Notes under the pieces: generated by a model | What the model was told of the DNA's origin: nothing | Database searches by the model: none | The model's input: the letters and a program-made list of their open reading frames with translations, nothing else | DNA from: Dallia pectoralis | Taxonomy: Eukaryota; Chordata; Actinopteri; Esociformes; Umbridae | Direction: 5' to 3' | NCBI GenBank assembly: GCA_029465975.1 | Contig: CM055739.1 | Coordinates: forward strand, 6,924,012 to 6,988,011 | DNA length: 64,000 bases | Shown here: positions 1-11,735 of the stretch, one piece after another | Position numbering within the stretch: the first letter of the stretch is position 1 | Layout: the number at the start of each line of letters is the position of its first letter | Translations under genes and position numbers: made by a program

Positions 1-60
1 TTCATAGGTGCATTTAAATGTCCAAACCCAAAAAGTCTGCCAGTGATACAGTGCCGGACA

Positions 61-146
61 CCTGTAGACACTCATGGACACACATGGACTTCCATAGACA
101 CCCATAGACACCAATAGACACCCATAGACACCTATAGACACCCATG
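61..146. repeat. 10-bp minisatellite
   Basis: About eight and a half copies of a 10-bp unit close to GACACCCATA, with variants such as GACACCAATA and GACACCTATA. The small open frame across it on the minus strand is a product of the repeat. Confidence 0.85.
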
Positions 147-3100
147 GTCAGGAAATGACAACAAGAACGTTTTAGTTTTTTCTTTCGTTCAATCAATAGT
201 TCACATAATCTCAATTTCTCATTGTGAGTGTGTGCGTCTTAAAACCATCCCGAGACTTTATTTGCACCCTGGTGGTGTACAGCCTTTGTGGAAATAAAAG
301 CAAATACAATGATTCACTTATTCCAGCGTTTTTATTTATTATAATATTCTCATTATTTATTCTTTGGCTGAAATGTGCCGGACATCGTTTGTGTGGTTCA
401 CGCTCTGCATAACAACGCTCCGGAGCATTGTTTCGCATTGTGTCTGTAGCAAAATAGCTAGCCAGATAGCTTAGCCAAAGCGAAAGCCTTTTATTGTGGA
501 AGTATTGACATTATTCTGAATGGTTTTTAGAAAAACGACAGCTGTTGCCAGGTGAATCTTGAGTGCCTGGATACCTGCACACACCGAATGCTGACAGAGA
601 ATGGTTTAGGTGAATAGCCTGTCTGGCAAGCAAACAAAGCCTTTAAATGCTTTCCAAAGCTAGCATGTCTCATTTTGACAATCCACAACAACAGAATGTT
701 CCAGACTCTACTTTGTCTAACTGATGTATTTATTCATTTGATTCTCCAACAGTGTATTCTATTCTGTGACAAGAACATTTTGGAAAAGAAAAGATGTGGT
801 CATCCCAGAACATTCATCCGGAATCTTCCAGAATCGTAGACATTGGAGTTAATGGACCCACGTTTGTTAGCAGCCTGGGTGCTAACCTAAACTAAAACCC
901 AACGCTGAGATAATTATGTTTGAGTTATATTTGATTCCCATGGGTCACACAATTACTGAGAAAGAATGAGACAAATATTTTGCTGAATGTTTTCCCAAGC
1001 TATAAGCACTAGCCACTAGAACAACCCTACAACAACCGGAAAAAGAACGAACAAATACCTGACAGACTAAAACCTTAACCGCTGCAGCAGAAACCCATTT
1101 TGAATGACAGACTGCTGACTCGGGTCCCGCCCCCGAATCACCATTATGCAAAGCTTTGACCTGTCAGATTCAGTTTAGGACACAGATACATCAACCAGAA
1201 GGAGTGCTAATACACATGTTGACAGGGAAACCTCAGGTGACTCGCATGGCCATCTGGTAGCTTGAAACCAAAGAGTTTTCGTTACTGTTGAATTAAATAT
1301 GTCATTTAGTTTGCCTCCGTGTTGCACTCTGGAAGGAAACCTAAAGATAAACGCAAAACCTATTGTGTACTAATAATAACCTATAAATGGGCTTTGGCAG
1401 TATTTCGCTTTTCTTACGCTCCGCAGCACAGACATAATCAATCGACACTGGCTGCCGCCTCCAGTTGGTCCAAATTTGCAGTATTTATTCAAAATGTTGT
1501 GCTCAGTAGTTTAGTTCAGGTAATTTACGGCGCCGAATCTCCAGACGACCGTGGCGGATGAGAAAATAAATCCCCCCATCGCCTGTACATAATGTAATAA
1601 TGTGCTCGGGTTTATGTATATAATACAGCATTGTGTTCACACCGTAATTAACTTGATCTGATTTCAATTTAATTTGTCGGTCCCTTCAGCGGTGGGGCTG
1701 CTTTATTTCCCATGTCATTACTGCACTTTACATGGGAAAATGATCCTCCCACCAAAGCATGTTTATTCCTGATCATGGCCTGTATTGTCCTGTTTGGTTT
1801 GTTAGTATGTTTGTTTGTGTGAACATGCTGGCTATTTGTGTCTGAATTAGTTAATTACCACCTGTTTGTGTGCGATAATTAATTATGCCCTTGAGATACA
1901 TACTAAAATGCTCTTATGAATAACCCTTATTTGATGGTTATGCGTAAACAACGCGTTATATTATATATATATCCTGTCAGAACCGTAACCGTCTTTTATG
2001 TTTCTTCTGCACCAAAATTGTACTGGAACATCTATTGCGTCCTATGTCGCACCCTTGTTTCCGACGTAGTGCTCTTCTGTGTATGAGAGCCGTGTATGCC
2101 TTATTAAAAGCCACTATTTAGATTGAAAGATGCCATTTGGACTGCGGGCCTCGACAGATAGCATTGTGGAAACATTTAGCCTGTTTATACTTATAAAAAA
2201 GTTTTTCCTTCTGCGGAAAAATAAACGTTTATAAAGTCTCAGACCGCTGTATCAGTCAACTTCCCTCTCCCTCGCTGTTTTTCTCCGAAGCAAATACCAG
2301 ACCACTTGGCTGAGAGAGAAAGAAAGAGCAAAAACAAAATGACCTCAAATGTGTTTCTTCTCTATCTGACATTTGGGGGGGGGGCTCATTGTAATGTTAA
2401 GCATTGGCCCTCCTCAGCATGACACAGATTTCTCTCTCTGATCTGTACTTGATCTCTCTAGCTTCATCTGTAGCTTCAGAAAAATTGCGCCACAAATCAT
2501 AAATACGGGACAATCGCGAGTGAAACATTTTCCAAGCCGGAATTAGCGAGTCCATTCCGAGGTTTCACATCGTATCACTTCCATTAACTAATATCCCGGG
2601 GTGGCAACAGTGAAACATCAACCTGAAGTTACATTGACTGTTCTGAGGCAAAATAAATGTATCGGTCCTCTTGACAGTAACAAGTTGCTCTTTCTCTCCT
2701 CGTCGTCGTTCAGATATCTAAGTAATTATTCATGAGCTAAGCTGCAGCCGGCCCACGTTCCTCCCATCCGCTCTGCCGCTCCGCTCAGACTGGATGATAT
2801 TACGTTCGGCCGTTGCCAAGGTGAGTTCAGGCGTTCCTGCGTTCTCTCATTCCGAGCAAGAGTGGAAGGAAGGGGGGGGGGAGACGCTACCAGTTAGGAA
2901 TACTCATCGACTGAGTCGAATCAATATCTAATTACCAGACCGAACATTATGGTACTTCAGCATGAAGCCTTCTTTACCTCCTCCTCCCCCGTACCGGTAC
3001 CCCGGCGCCGCTTCGCTTTCTAAGCCCGGGACTCAATAACACCTTGTAGATTATTTCTTCACCCGTCATTTGCATGCCGTCCCCGTAACGGCCCTCCCGC

Positions 3101-3480
3101 TTTGAGAATCTATTACCGTTTTTTTTTGGCATTAAAGTCAGCACTTTTCGTGGGGGGATAGAGACCTGTCTTGCTCTGCTCCATCACTCTGCTTTAAGCT
3201 GCCTTCGATTTACACTGGGAACGGGATAACAACCACATACAAGCTGCGAGGCATGTGCGCCTTGGACACATTAAAACTCCACTGTTTTGGGGAAGGTGTT
3301 TACCAGGAAAGTTTCTTGTGTAACTTATAAACACAGTAGTTAGCCTCCCAATAACCTTTGATTCCCTACAGTAGGCCTTTATTGTAGTGTGCAGTATGTA
3401 TCACATGTGCGTGCCACAAACAGCTATGGAAAGTGGAGTCAAGAGGTGTAAAATGTATTAACTCAAGATTCGTCATCCTA
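147..3480. other. gene-free stretch
   Basis: No coding frame that I recognise. It holds short homopolymer runs (G-run near 2376, G-run near 2873, T-run near 3120) and otherwise unique-looking sequence. The part around 2690-2830, with an AT-rich block next to GC-rich sequence, could be a conserved non-coding element, but nothing here proves it. Confidence 0.5.
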
Positions 3481-3980
3481 NNNNNNNNNNNNNNNNNNNN
3501 NNNNNNNNNNNNNNNNNNNNNNNNNNNNNNNNNNNNNNNNNNNNNNNNNNNNNNNNNNNNNNNNNNNNNNNNNNNNNNNNNNNNNNNNNNNNNNNNNNNN
3601 NNNNNNNNNNNNNNNNNNNNNNNNNNNNNNNNNNNNNNNNNNNNNNNNNNNNNNNNNNNNNNNNNNNNNNNNNNNNNNNNNNNNNNNNNNNNNNNNNNNN
3701 NNNNNNNNNNNNNNNNNNNNNNNNNNNNNNNNNNNNNNNNNNNNNNNNNNNNNNNNNNNNNNNNNNNNNNNNNNNNNNNNNNNNNNNNNNNNNNNNNNNN
3801 NNNNNNNNNNNNNNNNNNNNNNNNNNNNNNNNNNNNNNNNNNNNNNNNNNNNNNNNNNNNNNNNNNNNNNNNNNNNNNNNNNNNNNNNNNNNNNNNNNNN
3901 NNNNNNNNNNNNNNNNNNNNNNNNNNNNNNNNNNNNNNNNNNNNNNNNNNNNNNNNNNNNNNNNNNNNNNNNNNNNNNNN
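3481..3980. other. assembly gap (500 N)
   Basis: Exactly 500 consecutive N. A round number suggests a placeholder of unknown true length. Open frames reported across it are meaningless. Confidence 0.99.
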
Positions 3981-6668
3981 CAAACAATAAGAGGATCCTC
4001 GTACATAAACCTTCACCCGTGTTCGTAAACTGGAATTAGCTGTAGATCTTATCATTCTGAGGGGAGATACCAGACCCCCCATATATCAATCCATAAGTGT
4101 ACGCATCGTCACCTGATTACAGAACGCCAATAGCGCTTTCACCTGAGTTATTATGCATTCTGAGTGAACGTGCCAAATGTTTTTCGCGATCGCCGCTTTG
4201 TGGCAGCAAACTACACACACACACACACTATGTACACCACCTGCCGGCTTGGTGCACGGACACCTATGTGGCCATATTTGCTTGCCATTGCAATACGATT
4301 GGCGGAGGTAAACATGTCACCAGGGGGTAAACACCAGAGTAATGTAGAGGGGGCAGGCGGGGCTCATTACCTGGGAATCATGATCGTGGTGTGTTTATGT
4401 CCTGACATAATGTTTTCTTCTCATCGGTCAGGGATTTAATTTCACTTATAATCTAGGCTTTGATGGCAAACTCTCACCATGATATGATGGTTAGTGTTTT
4501 CTTACGTTATTAACAGCGTTTGCAAATGTTTTCCTGTTAGCGTTTTGAAGGAAGCCTAGCGTCTAGATGTGTGACAATGTCATAGCACTCGATGAATCTT
4601 GCTTGTGAGGCAAGCAACACACCCGCTAAATCGACACAATGCCCCTTGTAGGACTAGGAAGAACCAGCGTAGACAATACTGTGAATAGTGACAGCCTTCG
4701 CACACCTTGAACATCACACTTGTGCTACGGAAGCCAGTCGACAGCACCTGTCAACACACCTAAGTGTGCAGAATTTCTTCCTCCTTCATACCGTGCGTCA
4801 CCTAAAAAGGCATCACTCAGAATTGTAATTAAACGTGTGTATTTAACGAGTACGTCTTTACACGCCGTTGTCCAGTGTTTCGTAGTTTTTTTTCCGCTCA
4901 AGATATATTGGTCAGTAAGTTGTCGTGTGATCACTACAAATGTAATTACCAACTGGATGGCAACAAAACAGGGACCTGCCCAATTGTTTTACCCGCTTTG
5001 ATAATAAAATATACCTCCTTGTTCGACATCAAATTTGTAGCTTTTTTGAGAAATCATTAAGGTTCTAGGCGGCGAGAAAGGAAATCTATTGTTGTATGCA
5101 ATGATCACTGTGGGGTGTAGAAATCTCTCTTTCAATGAGAACATGCAGGGAATGTAATAACCCGAACAATAACCAATTTTCCTGCTACAATGGATTTCAC
5201 CATCAATAGTGGAACAATGTTCCACGTTCTGAAGAACAGGGGCCCTGACCGAGAAGCTAGTGAGATCAAGGTGAGACGACAAACGTTGCAGCCAATCAGA
5301 AGAACACATCCCAGCCGTCACATTTCATTTAGAAATAAACTGCTGCGTGGAATCTGAGTGAGACGACTGTGCCCTCATCAACCAATAATCTATGTATCTG
5401 AGATGTGAACATAGAAAGTAACTCGAGAGAGACATTGCCCTCGATCCTCAAGGATTTGAAACGTGCGGAAATCAATTAGCGTTTAATCAGCGCCTTGTTA
5501 ATCTCGGTTGGAAATGAAGGTATTAGCTATCAATTTTTCGAATGCGAAAACATTTTCTTTTTTTCGTGTACCAAAACGGCAATGAACACCAAACCAAGAG
5601 AAGCCTCCGATACATTTCACATTAAAACAAGCCGTGTCCTTTTTTCCTACTCCTAATGCTGATTGGTTAGGAGGCTGTCAAATGGTTCCCCTTTATGACC
5701 CATTGCCATGCACCAGGGAAGTGTAGTAGCTACAACGGAACGCAGAGTTGGGCGAAGAAACGGGGAGACGTGGGCGACTGAACACCAGGGTGATGTCTAG
5801 CGTCTTGTCTTTTGCATTCTGGACATTAGGGTTAAGGAAGAGCTGCTCTGACTTGTCAAGGTTAAGCTTAAAGAGGTCGTGGGAGCCGAGGTGTACGAAG
5901 AACAAAGTGAACGTTCTTGGCTGTGTTCAACAGCCGAAGAAAGTTTTTATTTAACAAACTGCTCAAAGAAATTGAAGCGAGACAGATTGGATGTAAACAA
6001 TATTGTTTTTATCAGAGTTCGTGATAAGAGTAACACCCTATTAACTTGCGACTGGTAGATACAGCGAATAGCTAAACAACAAGTTTTGAGAACCCATCAA
6101 TTCCAACATATAGCTTATTAGTTCTATAACCATATAGGTTTTTTATCATATCTGTCAAGGTGCCTCAAAAATAGTTTTCCCAGTGTTACTACAGAAGTTG
6201 TTAAACTCTATGGGGGTCTTAAACTTGAAGATAATGTGCGGTTGTCATTTGATTAACTTGTACGCTCGTACACATTAAATATGCATTATCTTGAATTCCA
6301 GAAGCTTCCCATGTAGACTGAGTAAATCACGAATGAGTAATGCCTTGTCAAGTAGATCTTAAAATGTTTCAACCTCATGAAGAACTGCGTGCGAACAAAT
6401 ATATACACTGTACAGAAGCACATTCATTGAATAAATTGGCTTTTTTTTCATGCTAGCAATACAGCACCATGTACTTTCTCTTTTAGCCCCTTGAAGATAG
6501 CCGGCATTAAAAACCAAAAATAATCAGAGACCTTGAAACCCTGTTTGTTAACTTTGTCCCCCGCTGCTGGAAGAAACCCTAGGGAAAACATAGTGCATAC
6601 ACTTTTAACGTGATTGGCACTGAAAAATACATTTTGGTTCTCACAAGTACAGTAAATGTATCCACTAA
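3981..6668. other. gene-free stretch
   Basis: No recognisable gene, RNA or transposon. A short CA run lies at about 4213-4228. Open frames here are under 111 codons and lack recognisable motifs. Confidence 0.5.
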
Positions 6669-6872
6669 CCTTACAATAAACACTGGCCTTACAGTAAACA
6701 CTGACCTTACAGTAAACACTAACCTTACAGTAAACACTGACCTTACAGTAAACACTAACCTTACAATAAACACTGGCCTTACAGTAAACACTAACCTTAC
6801 AGTAAACACTAACATTACAGTAAACACTAATCTTACAGTAAACACTGACCTTACAGTAAACACTAACCTTAA
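6669..6872. repeat. 18-bp minisatellite
   Basis: About eleven copies of an 18-bp unit close to CCTTACAGTAAACACTAA, varying mainly as CTGAC, CTAAC or CTGGC. Because 18 is a multiple of three, it stays open in several frames on both strands (6448-6912 minus, 6610-7053 plus), which gives false ORFs. Confidence 0.9.
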
Positions 6873-9285
6873 TAGAATTGGAAACACATCCATCACCGCC
6901 ACCTTCACACAAACGCCGGTCCTTTCATTGATACGTTTAGCCCCACTGAGTAGCTCAGACCCAAATGCCAGCCCAACTCACTACACCGTGTGCACTACAT
7001 CTGACCACAGTCATATTGGACCCTTCTCAGAAGTAGTGCACTACAGGGAATAGGCGTTTCTTTTGGGTACGCGTCCACATAATGAGTCCGTCATCCGGTG
7101 ACTTGACTCCACGGTTAGGGGGGTACTCGAGCCCCGGCGTGATTGACCTTGTTAGGATTTGCTTGTAAGCAGCGCCCCTGAGTGAGACCCGGAGAGACCC
7201 GGGCTTCTTGATCTGGTCAGCACTTTCCGCCCCCTGTAATCCATCCACAGGTCCCTAAAGGGGCCACGAGTCACAACCAATGATCAGCGCACACACAAGA
7301 TGAATGTGAAAAGAGCTTTTGGCATTCGTTGTTTATTTATTTTTGTTGCGTTATTTTCTCCCCCCCACTCTCTTTCCCCCTCACCAGCCTGGCTTCCTTT
7401 GAGCTTTGCGACACAGCTTCAGGACTCCACGAGGAAAGCGTGTGGGCTGGATAAGAAGTTGTAAAAGAGAGTAAAAAGGAGAGAATAAACAAAGCTTTCT
7501 GACAATCTTCAGTGGAGAAATTCGTCACAAGAGCCTCGGGCATGAATTCTCTCATTTGCGGCAATTAAATGCAGATCTTTTCAACGCGGCGAGATCTTTG
7601 TACAGCGCATTAAGGGTAGTAAACCGATCCAAAGGACCATGGAGAATTGTGTTCCTTAAGATGGCCGCCAATACCGTTAGAACCTTATCAACTGTGTTCT
7701 TCCTGTAATTGACTGATTGCGATGGCTTAGTTTGCAGTATTGGTTATTGGTTGTTTGTTGTATGATCTGAGGGTTTTTCTTTGTGTATTGTTTGTACATT
7801 GCTCTTTGAATTCACTTTTGAACTGGCTATGTTTTGATTATTTACGCAACGCTTTTTTTTAAAAGTATTTGTCCAGACCCAAGGGTGGGTCAAGATAGCG
7901 TTTATGGCCCTCTGATTTGTTTTCATAAGATGCTACGTTGCTAACCTTGTCACTGTGTTGTTGCCGGGCAACTTTTGGCCAGACGTTTCTGGAAATACCA
8001 GAACTCTGCTGTGTAATTATTTTACCTCTGGCTTCTCTGTTCAAACGTAAATTGGAGCAGTCGACACAATTTGGCATGCCAATGAAAGTGAGTGTGTGTG
8101 TGTGTGTGTGTGTGTCAGGTCACAGGTGGATGCCTACTAGATAAAGTGGAGAAAAAGATGGACAAGGAAGACATCCATTGTACACTATGCAAGGATTGGC
8201 TGGTCACAATGGTAAACTAATGGGGAATAATTTGATTGAATTGTGACTGCTGTGCTGACAGTTAAACACCAGCATGAAAAGTAAAGCAAAAGAACTGACG
8301 CTGTGATGCAACTGCCACCGGCTCAATATCCTCCAGACCAGAATATCGGAAGTGGTTTTCTGTCTCGTTCGTGAATGAGAGTTTGGGACGGCGTAGTCTT
8401 CATGGTAAATATGCTTATGTCAACAACGACAGCGGCTTAAGCGGCCAAACTAATCGTTGACAAATGCGTGCGCATCTGTGTGCGTTTTGAGAGAAACCAA
8501 GGTGTGGTGTAACTGATAACGATGTTGATAAATACTCAGAATATGGAAATGTTCTGATGATACTACAACTAATATTGCACCTTTGGATTTGTGTTGATTG
8601 GATGATGGATTGTCATTTAAAAAATGTGTGGTAACGGAAAGAGTTTAAAAACTCCTGCAAGGCAGGAGTGTCGATGGCTGTTTAAATGCCAAGAATCACA
8701 AGAAAGCCATTTTAATGTTAATAAAAAAGTCGGAATCCACAGAACAAATGGACCTGGTTACATAAGTCAACTTAAAAAAAATCACAGATTTGGACCTCAA
8801 TATGGATGTCAATATCTTAATCTTAAAAACATTCATGTTTTGTTCCTTTCATTTTATAATGTCTTAAAATGACACTAATAAGCGAAGGAGCTCCTCTATT
8901 CAGAATATTCCATGATCTTCCATGGCTTCCAGGACGAAAGCACAATCCATACATACTGTATGCCTGGTCGTCGTTTCATTCATGTTATCGGTTCTATCGT
9001 CATCGGACTAAACCTGTGTCTGTGCATTTGGTAGGATTCCCGATCCCACTCAGAATGACCGGCTCTCAGACTAAACAGTGTTTCGCATTAGTCAGGCGAC
9101 CTGGACTAGAAGCAAGAAGCAACCTCCCTACGCATGCAGTGGCCAGGCACAAGCCAGGAGAAAAAGCACTGTTCAATCTCTCCAACTAAATTACCCTGGC
9201 AGATATCAAACTGAGCCCTTCACTCCTGCTGAATGATAATTGTAACAGGCTGCCAGAGCCAATACACCAGGGGTCATATGTGGCT
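6873..9285. other. gene-free stretch with TG microsatellite
   Basis: No gene recognised. A TG run lies at about 8090-8115. Near 7028-7050 there is a motif like AGTAGTGCACTACAGGGAAT, which recurs in diverged form near 41437-41530 and 44190-44275 and looks like an old dispersed repeat. Confidence 0.5.
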
Positions 9286-9690
9286 GGCGGAGGGAGAGAG
9301 AGAGAGAGGAGAGAGAGAGAGGGAGAGGAGAGAGAGAGGGAGAGACACGGGGAGGGAGAGAGAGATGGAGAGTGGGAGGGCGAGAGACAAGGGAGGAGAG
9401 AGAGAGGGGGGGAGAGTGGGAGGGCGAGAGACAAGGGAGGAGAGAGAGGGGGGGAGAGAAGAAGGTGAGAGAGGGAGAGAGAGACAGGGGAGGTGAGAGG
9501 GAGAAAGAGGAGAGGGAGAGAGATGAGAGAGAGGGGGGGAGAGAGAGACAGGGGGAGGGAGAGAGAGACGGGGGGAGGGAGAGAGAGACAGGGGGAGGGA
9601 GAGAGACACAGAGGGAGGGAGAGAGAGAGTGGGAGGGAGAGAAAGAGGAGAGGGAGAAGCGGGAGACGGAGAGAGAGAGGGAGAGGGGGC
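9286..9690 (+). repeat. GA-rich polypurine tract
   Basis: About 400 bp almost wholly of A and G on the plus strand, made of GAGA, GGGA and occasional ACAGGGGGA blocks with no fixed period. It produces long low-complexity frames on both strands (for example 9206-9742 minus, Ser/Pro/Leu only). These are not genes. Confidence 0.95.
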
Positions 9691-11107
9691 CTGACTGATG
9701 CTGCATAGAAGTATAGGAATTAGTCTTTTTATCCACACACACCCTCTTGCTCTCTTTCCTCCCTCTCTAAAAGTCTCTCTCACACTAACTCCACCTTTCT
9801 CCACAATTCATCTTCATCTCCCTTTAGTTGAACAGTGAACAAGTGAGAAAAAAGCTCCATTGTGTTGTTGACGCTGAGGTGACGCAGTGTTTTAAAGGAC
9901 CAATTTAGCAAATTAAGTAAATTCTTTATAATAAACCACAATCGCTGCCTAGTAGGTCGTAACTCCGCCGATTGAGGTCTTACCCGCAGCATATAATATT
10001 CATCAGGAAAATAAGCCATTGAATTTAACACACTTAAATCTATTCCTGGGAGTTGGCGGCCATGTAAAGAACAATCACGTTGAATTCAGAATGTACAGTA
10101 GTTGGCGATCTCCAACAGAGAAATATGAACGTTACCTCAGATCGCACCTTCCATCCCTGCAATCTGTCTCTGTTTGTTTTCGACTCGTGAGTGATCGGTT
10201 TTTAGATTTCACTCTCGCCATATTTAGCGAACTTTAAACCATCCTGACAGAATGAAAAGGCACTCTCATTCCGACGATATAACAGGAAGAGACCCCGGCT
10301 AAATGGCGAAATGAATCTGTGATCGACCGGCGCCACATTAGCGCTCACAAATTCACTCCTGTAACCAAGCCTGAAACCAAACGTCCATAGCTGTTACAGA
10401 TCCAATTTATACACATCAGTTGTTTGCCCGAGTAGGTCAATAGAAAGCTTTGGATCACCTTGTGACATGCAAATGAGCCTCTCTTTCTCTTTTTTGCTCC
10501 AAAAGGCAGGCGGCCGGCCGGGGTGAGGGACATAATTACTTTATAGTACCCACCACCACCACCACCTTATCCTCCCGTATGAACGAATAATCGGGTCTGG
10601 GCCCTGGTGAGGATTCATTTCAGGTGTTCTCACCTTCCATTGAGGCCCTGCTGAATAGATTGATACCCGGGAAACACGTCCAGATCCCATCTGTCTTTCG
10701 GTCTTCTGGTCTGTCTCTCACTTCCAGTGTGCCGGTGCCCGCTTGCTCTGTGTGTTAGCAGAGGCAACCCACCTGCCTGGCTGTCTGCCAATCAATCCAG
10801 AACACCCCATGCTTTACCTATAAACATGCAATTGCTAAAAAAAACCGATCATTGTCCTTTTTCGACCACCTGGCAGTCTGTCGTGGCGGTGTCATTTTTC
10901 AATATGATTTGCAATTCAAAAATTTCCCATGGTGCAACTGTGTGATTGCTCCTAGCTGCATGGGGTTATCTCACAATGTGTGGTAAATAATGGAAACCCA
11001 TTTTTTATGGATGGGGAAGCTGACACTATTGCTTAGGGAAATTGGCCCTTGTGGTCCATATGTACAGTAGACACAAAAAAACATAGTAATATTGAGAAAT
11101 ATAGCCT
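9691..11107. other. gene-free stretch
   Basis: No gene recognised. Holds a short CAC triplet run near 10548-10566. The rest looks unique. Confidence 0.5.
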
Positions 11108-11735
11108 GATTACAGCCTCCAGATTACAGCCTCCTGATTGCTGCCTCCAGATTGCTGCCTCCAGATTGCTGCCTCCAGATTGCTGCCTCCAGATTGCTGC
11201 CTCCAGATTGCTGCCTCCAGATTGCTGCCTCCAGATTGCTGCCTCCAGATTGCTGCCTCCAGATTGCTGCCTCCAGATTGCTGCCTCCAGATTGCTGCCT
11301 CCAGATTGCTGCCTCCAGATTGCTGCCTCCAGATTGCTGCCTCCAGATTGCTGCCTCCAGATTGCTGCCTCCAGATTGCTGCCTCCAGATTGCTGCCTCC
11401 AGATTGCTGCCTCCAGATTGCTGCCTCCAGATTGCTGCCTCCAGATTGCTGCCTCCAGATTGCTGCCTCCAGATTGCTGCCTCCAGATTGCTGCCTCCAG
11501 ATTGCTGCCTCCAGATTGCTGCCTCCAGATTGCTGCCTCCAGATTGCTGCCTCCAGATTGCTGCCTCCAGATTGCTGCCTCCAGATTGCTGCCTCCAGAT
11601 TGCTGCCTCCAGATTGCTGCCTCCAGATTGCTGCCTCCAGATTTCTGTGACCCGATTACAGCCTCATGATTACAGCCTCCGGATTAAAGCCTCCTGATTA
11701 CAGCCTCCTGATTACAGCCTCCTGATTACAGCCTC
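11108..11735. repeat. 14-bp minisatellite, ~45 copies
   Basis: The core (about 11136-11640) is about 36 near-identical copies of ATTGCTGCCTCCAG. The edges (11108-11135, 11641-11735) carry diverged copies of the form GATTACAGCCTCCT. Since 14 is not a multiple of three and the unit has no stop in any plus frame, all three plus frames stay open (up to 206 codons), a repeat artefact. A homogeneous core with diverged edges is the usual picture of recent central expansion. Confidence 0.97.

Noticed and set aside
3366..4082. Open frames across the N gap
   Set aside because: Mostly unknown bases; no real sequence supports them.
9206..9804. Ser/Pro/Leu frames of 176-178 codons
   Set aside because: GA-tract artefact; no other composition or motif.
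11049..11697. Three overlapping 170-206-codon frames
   Set aside because: They are the three reading frames of a 14-bp tandem repeat without stops.
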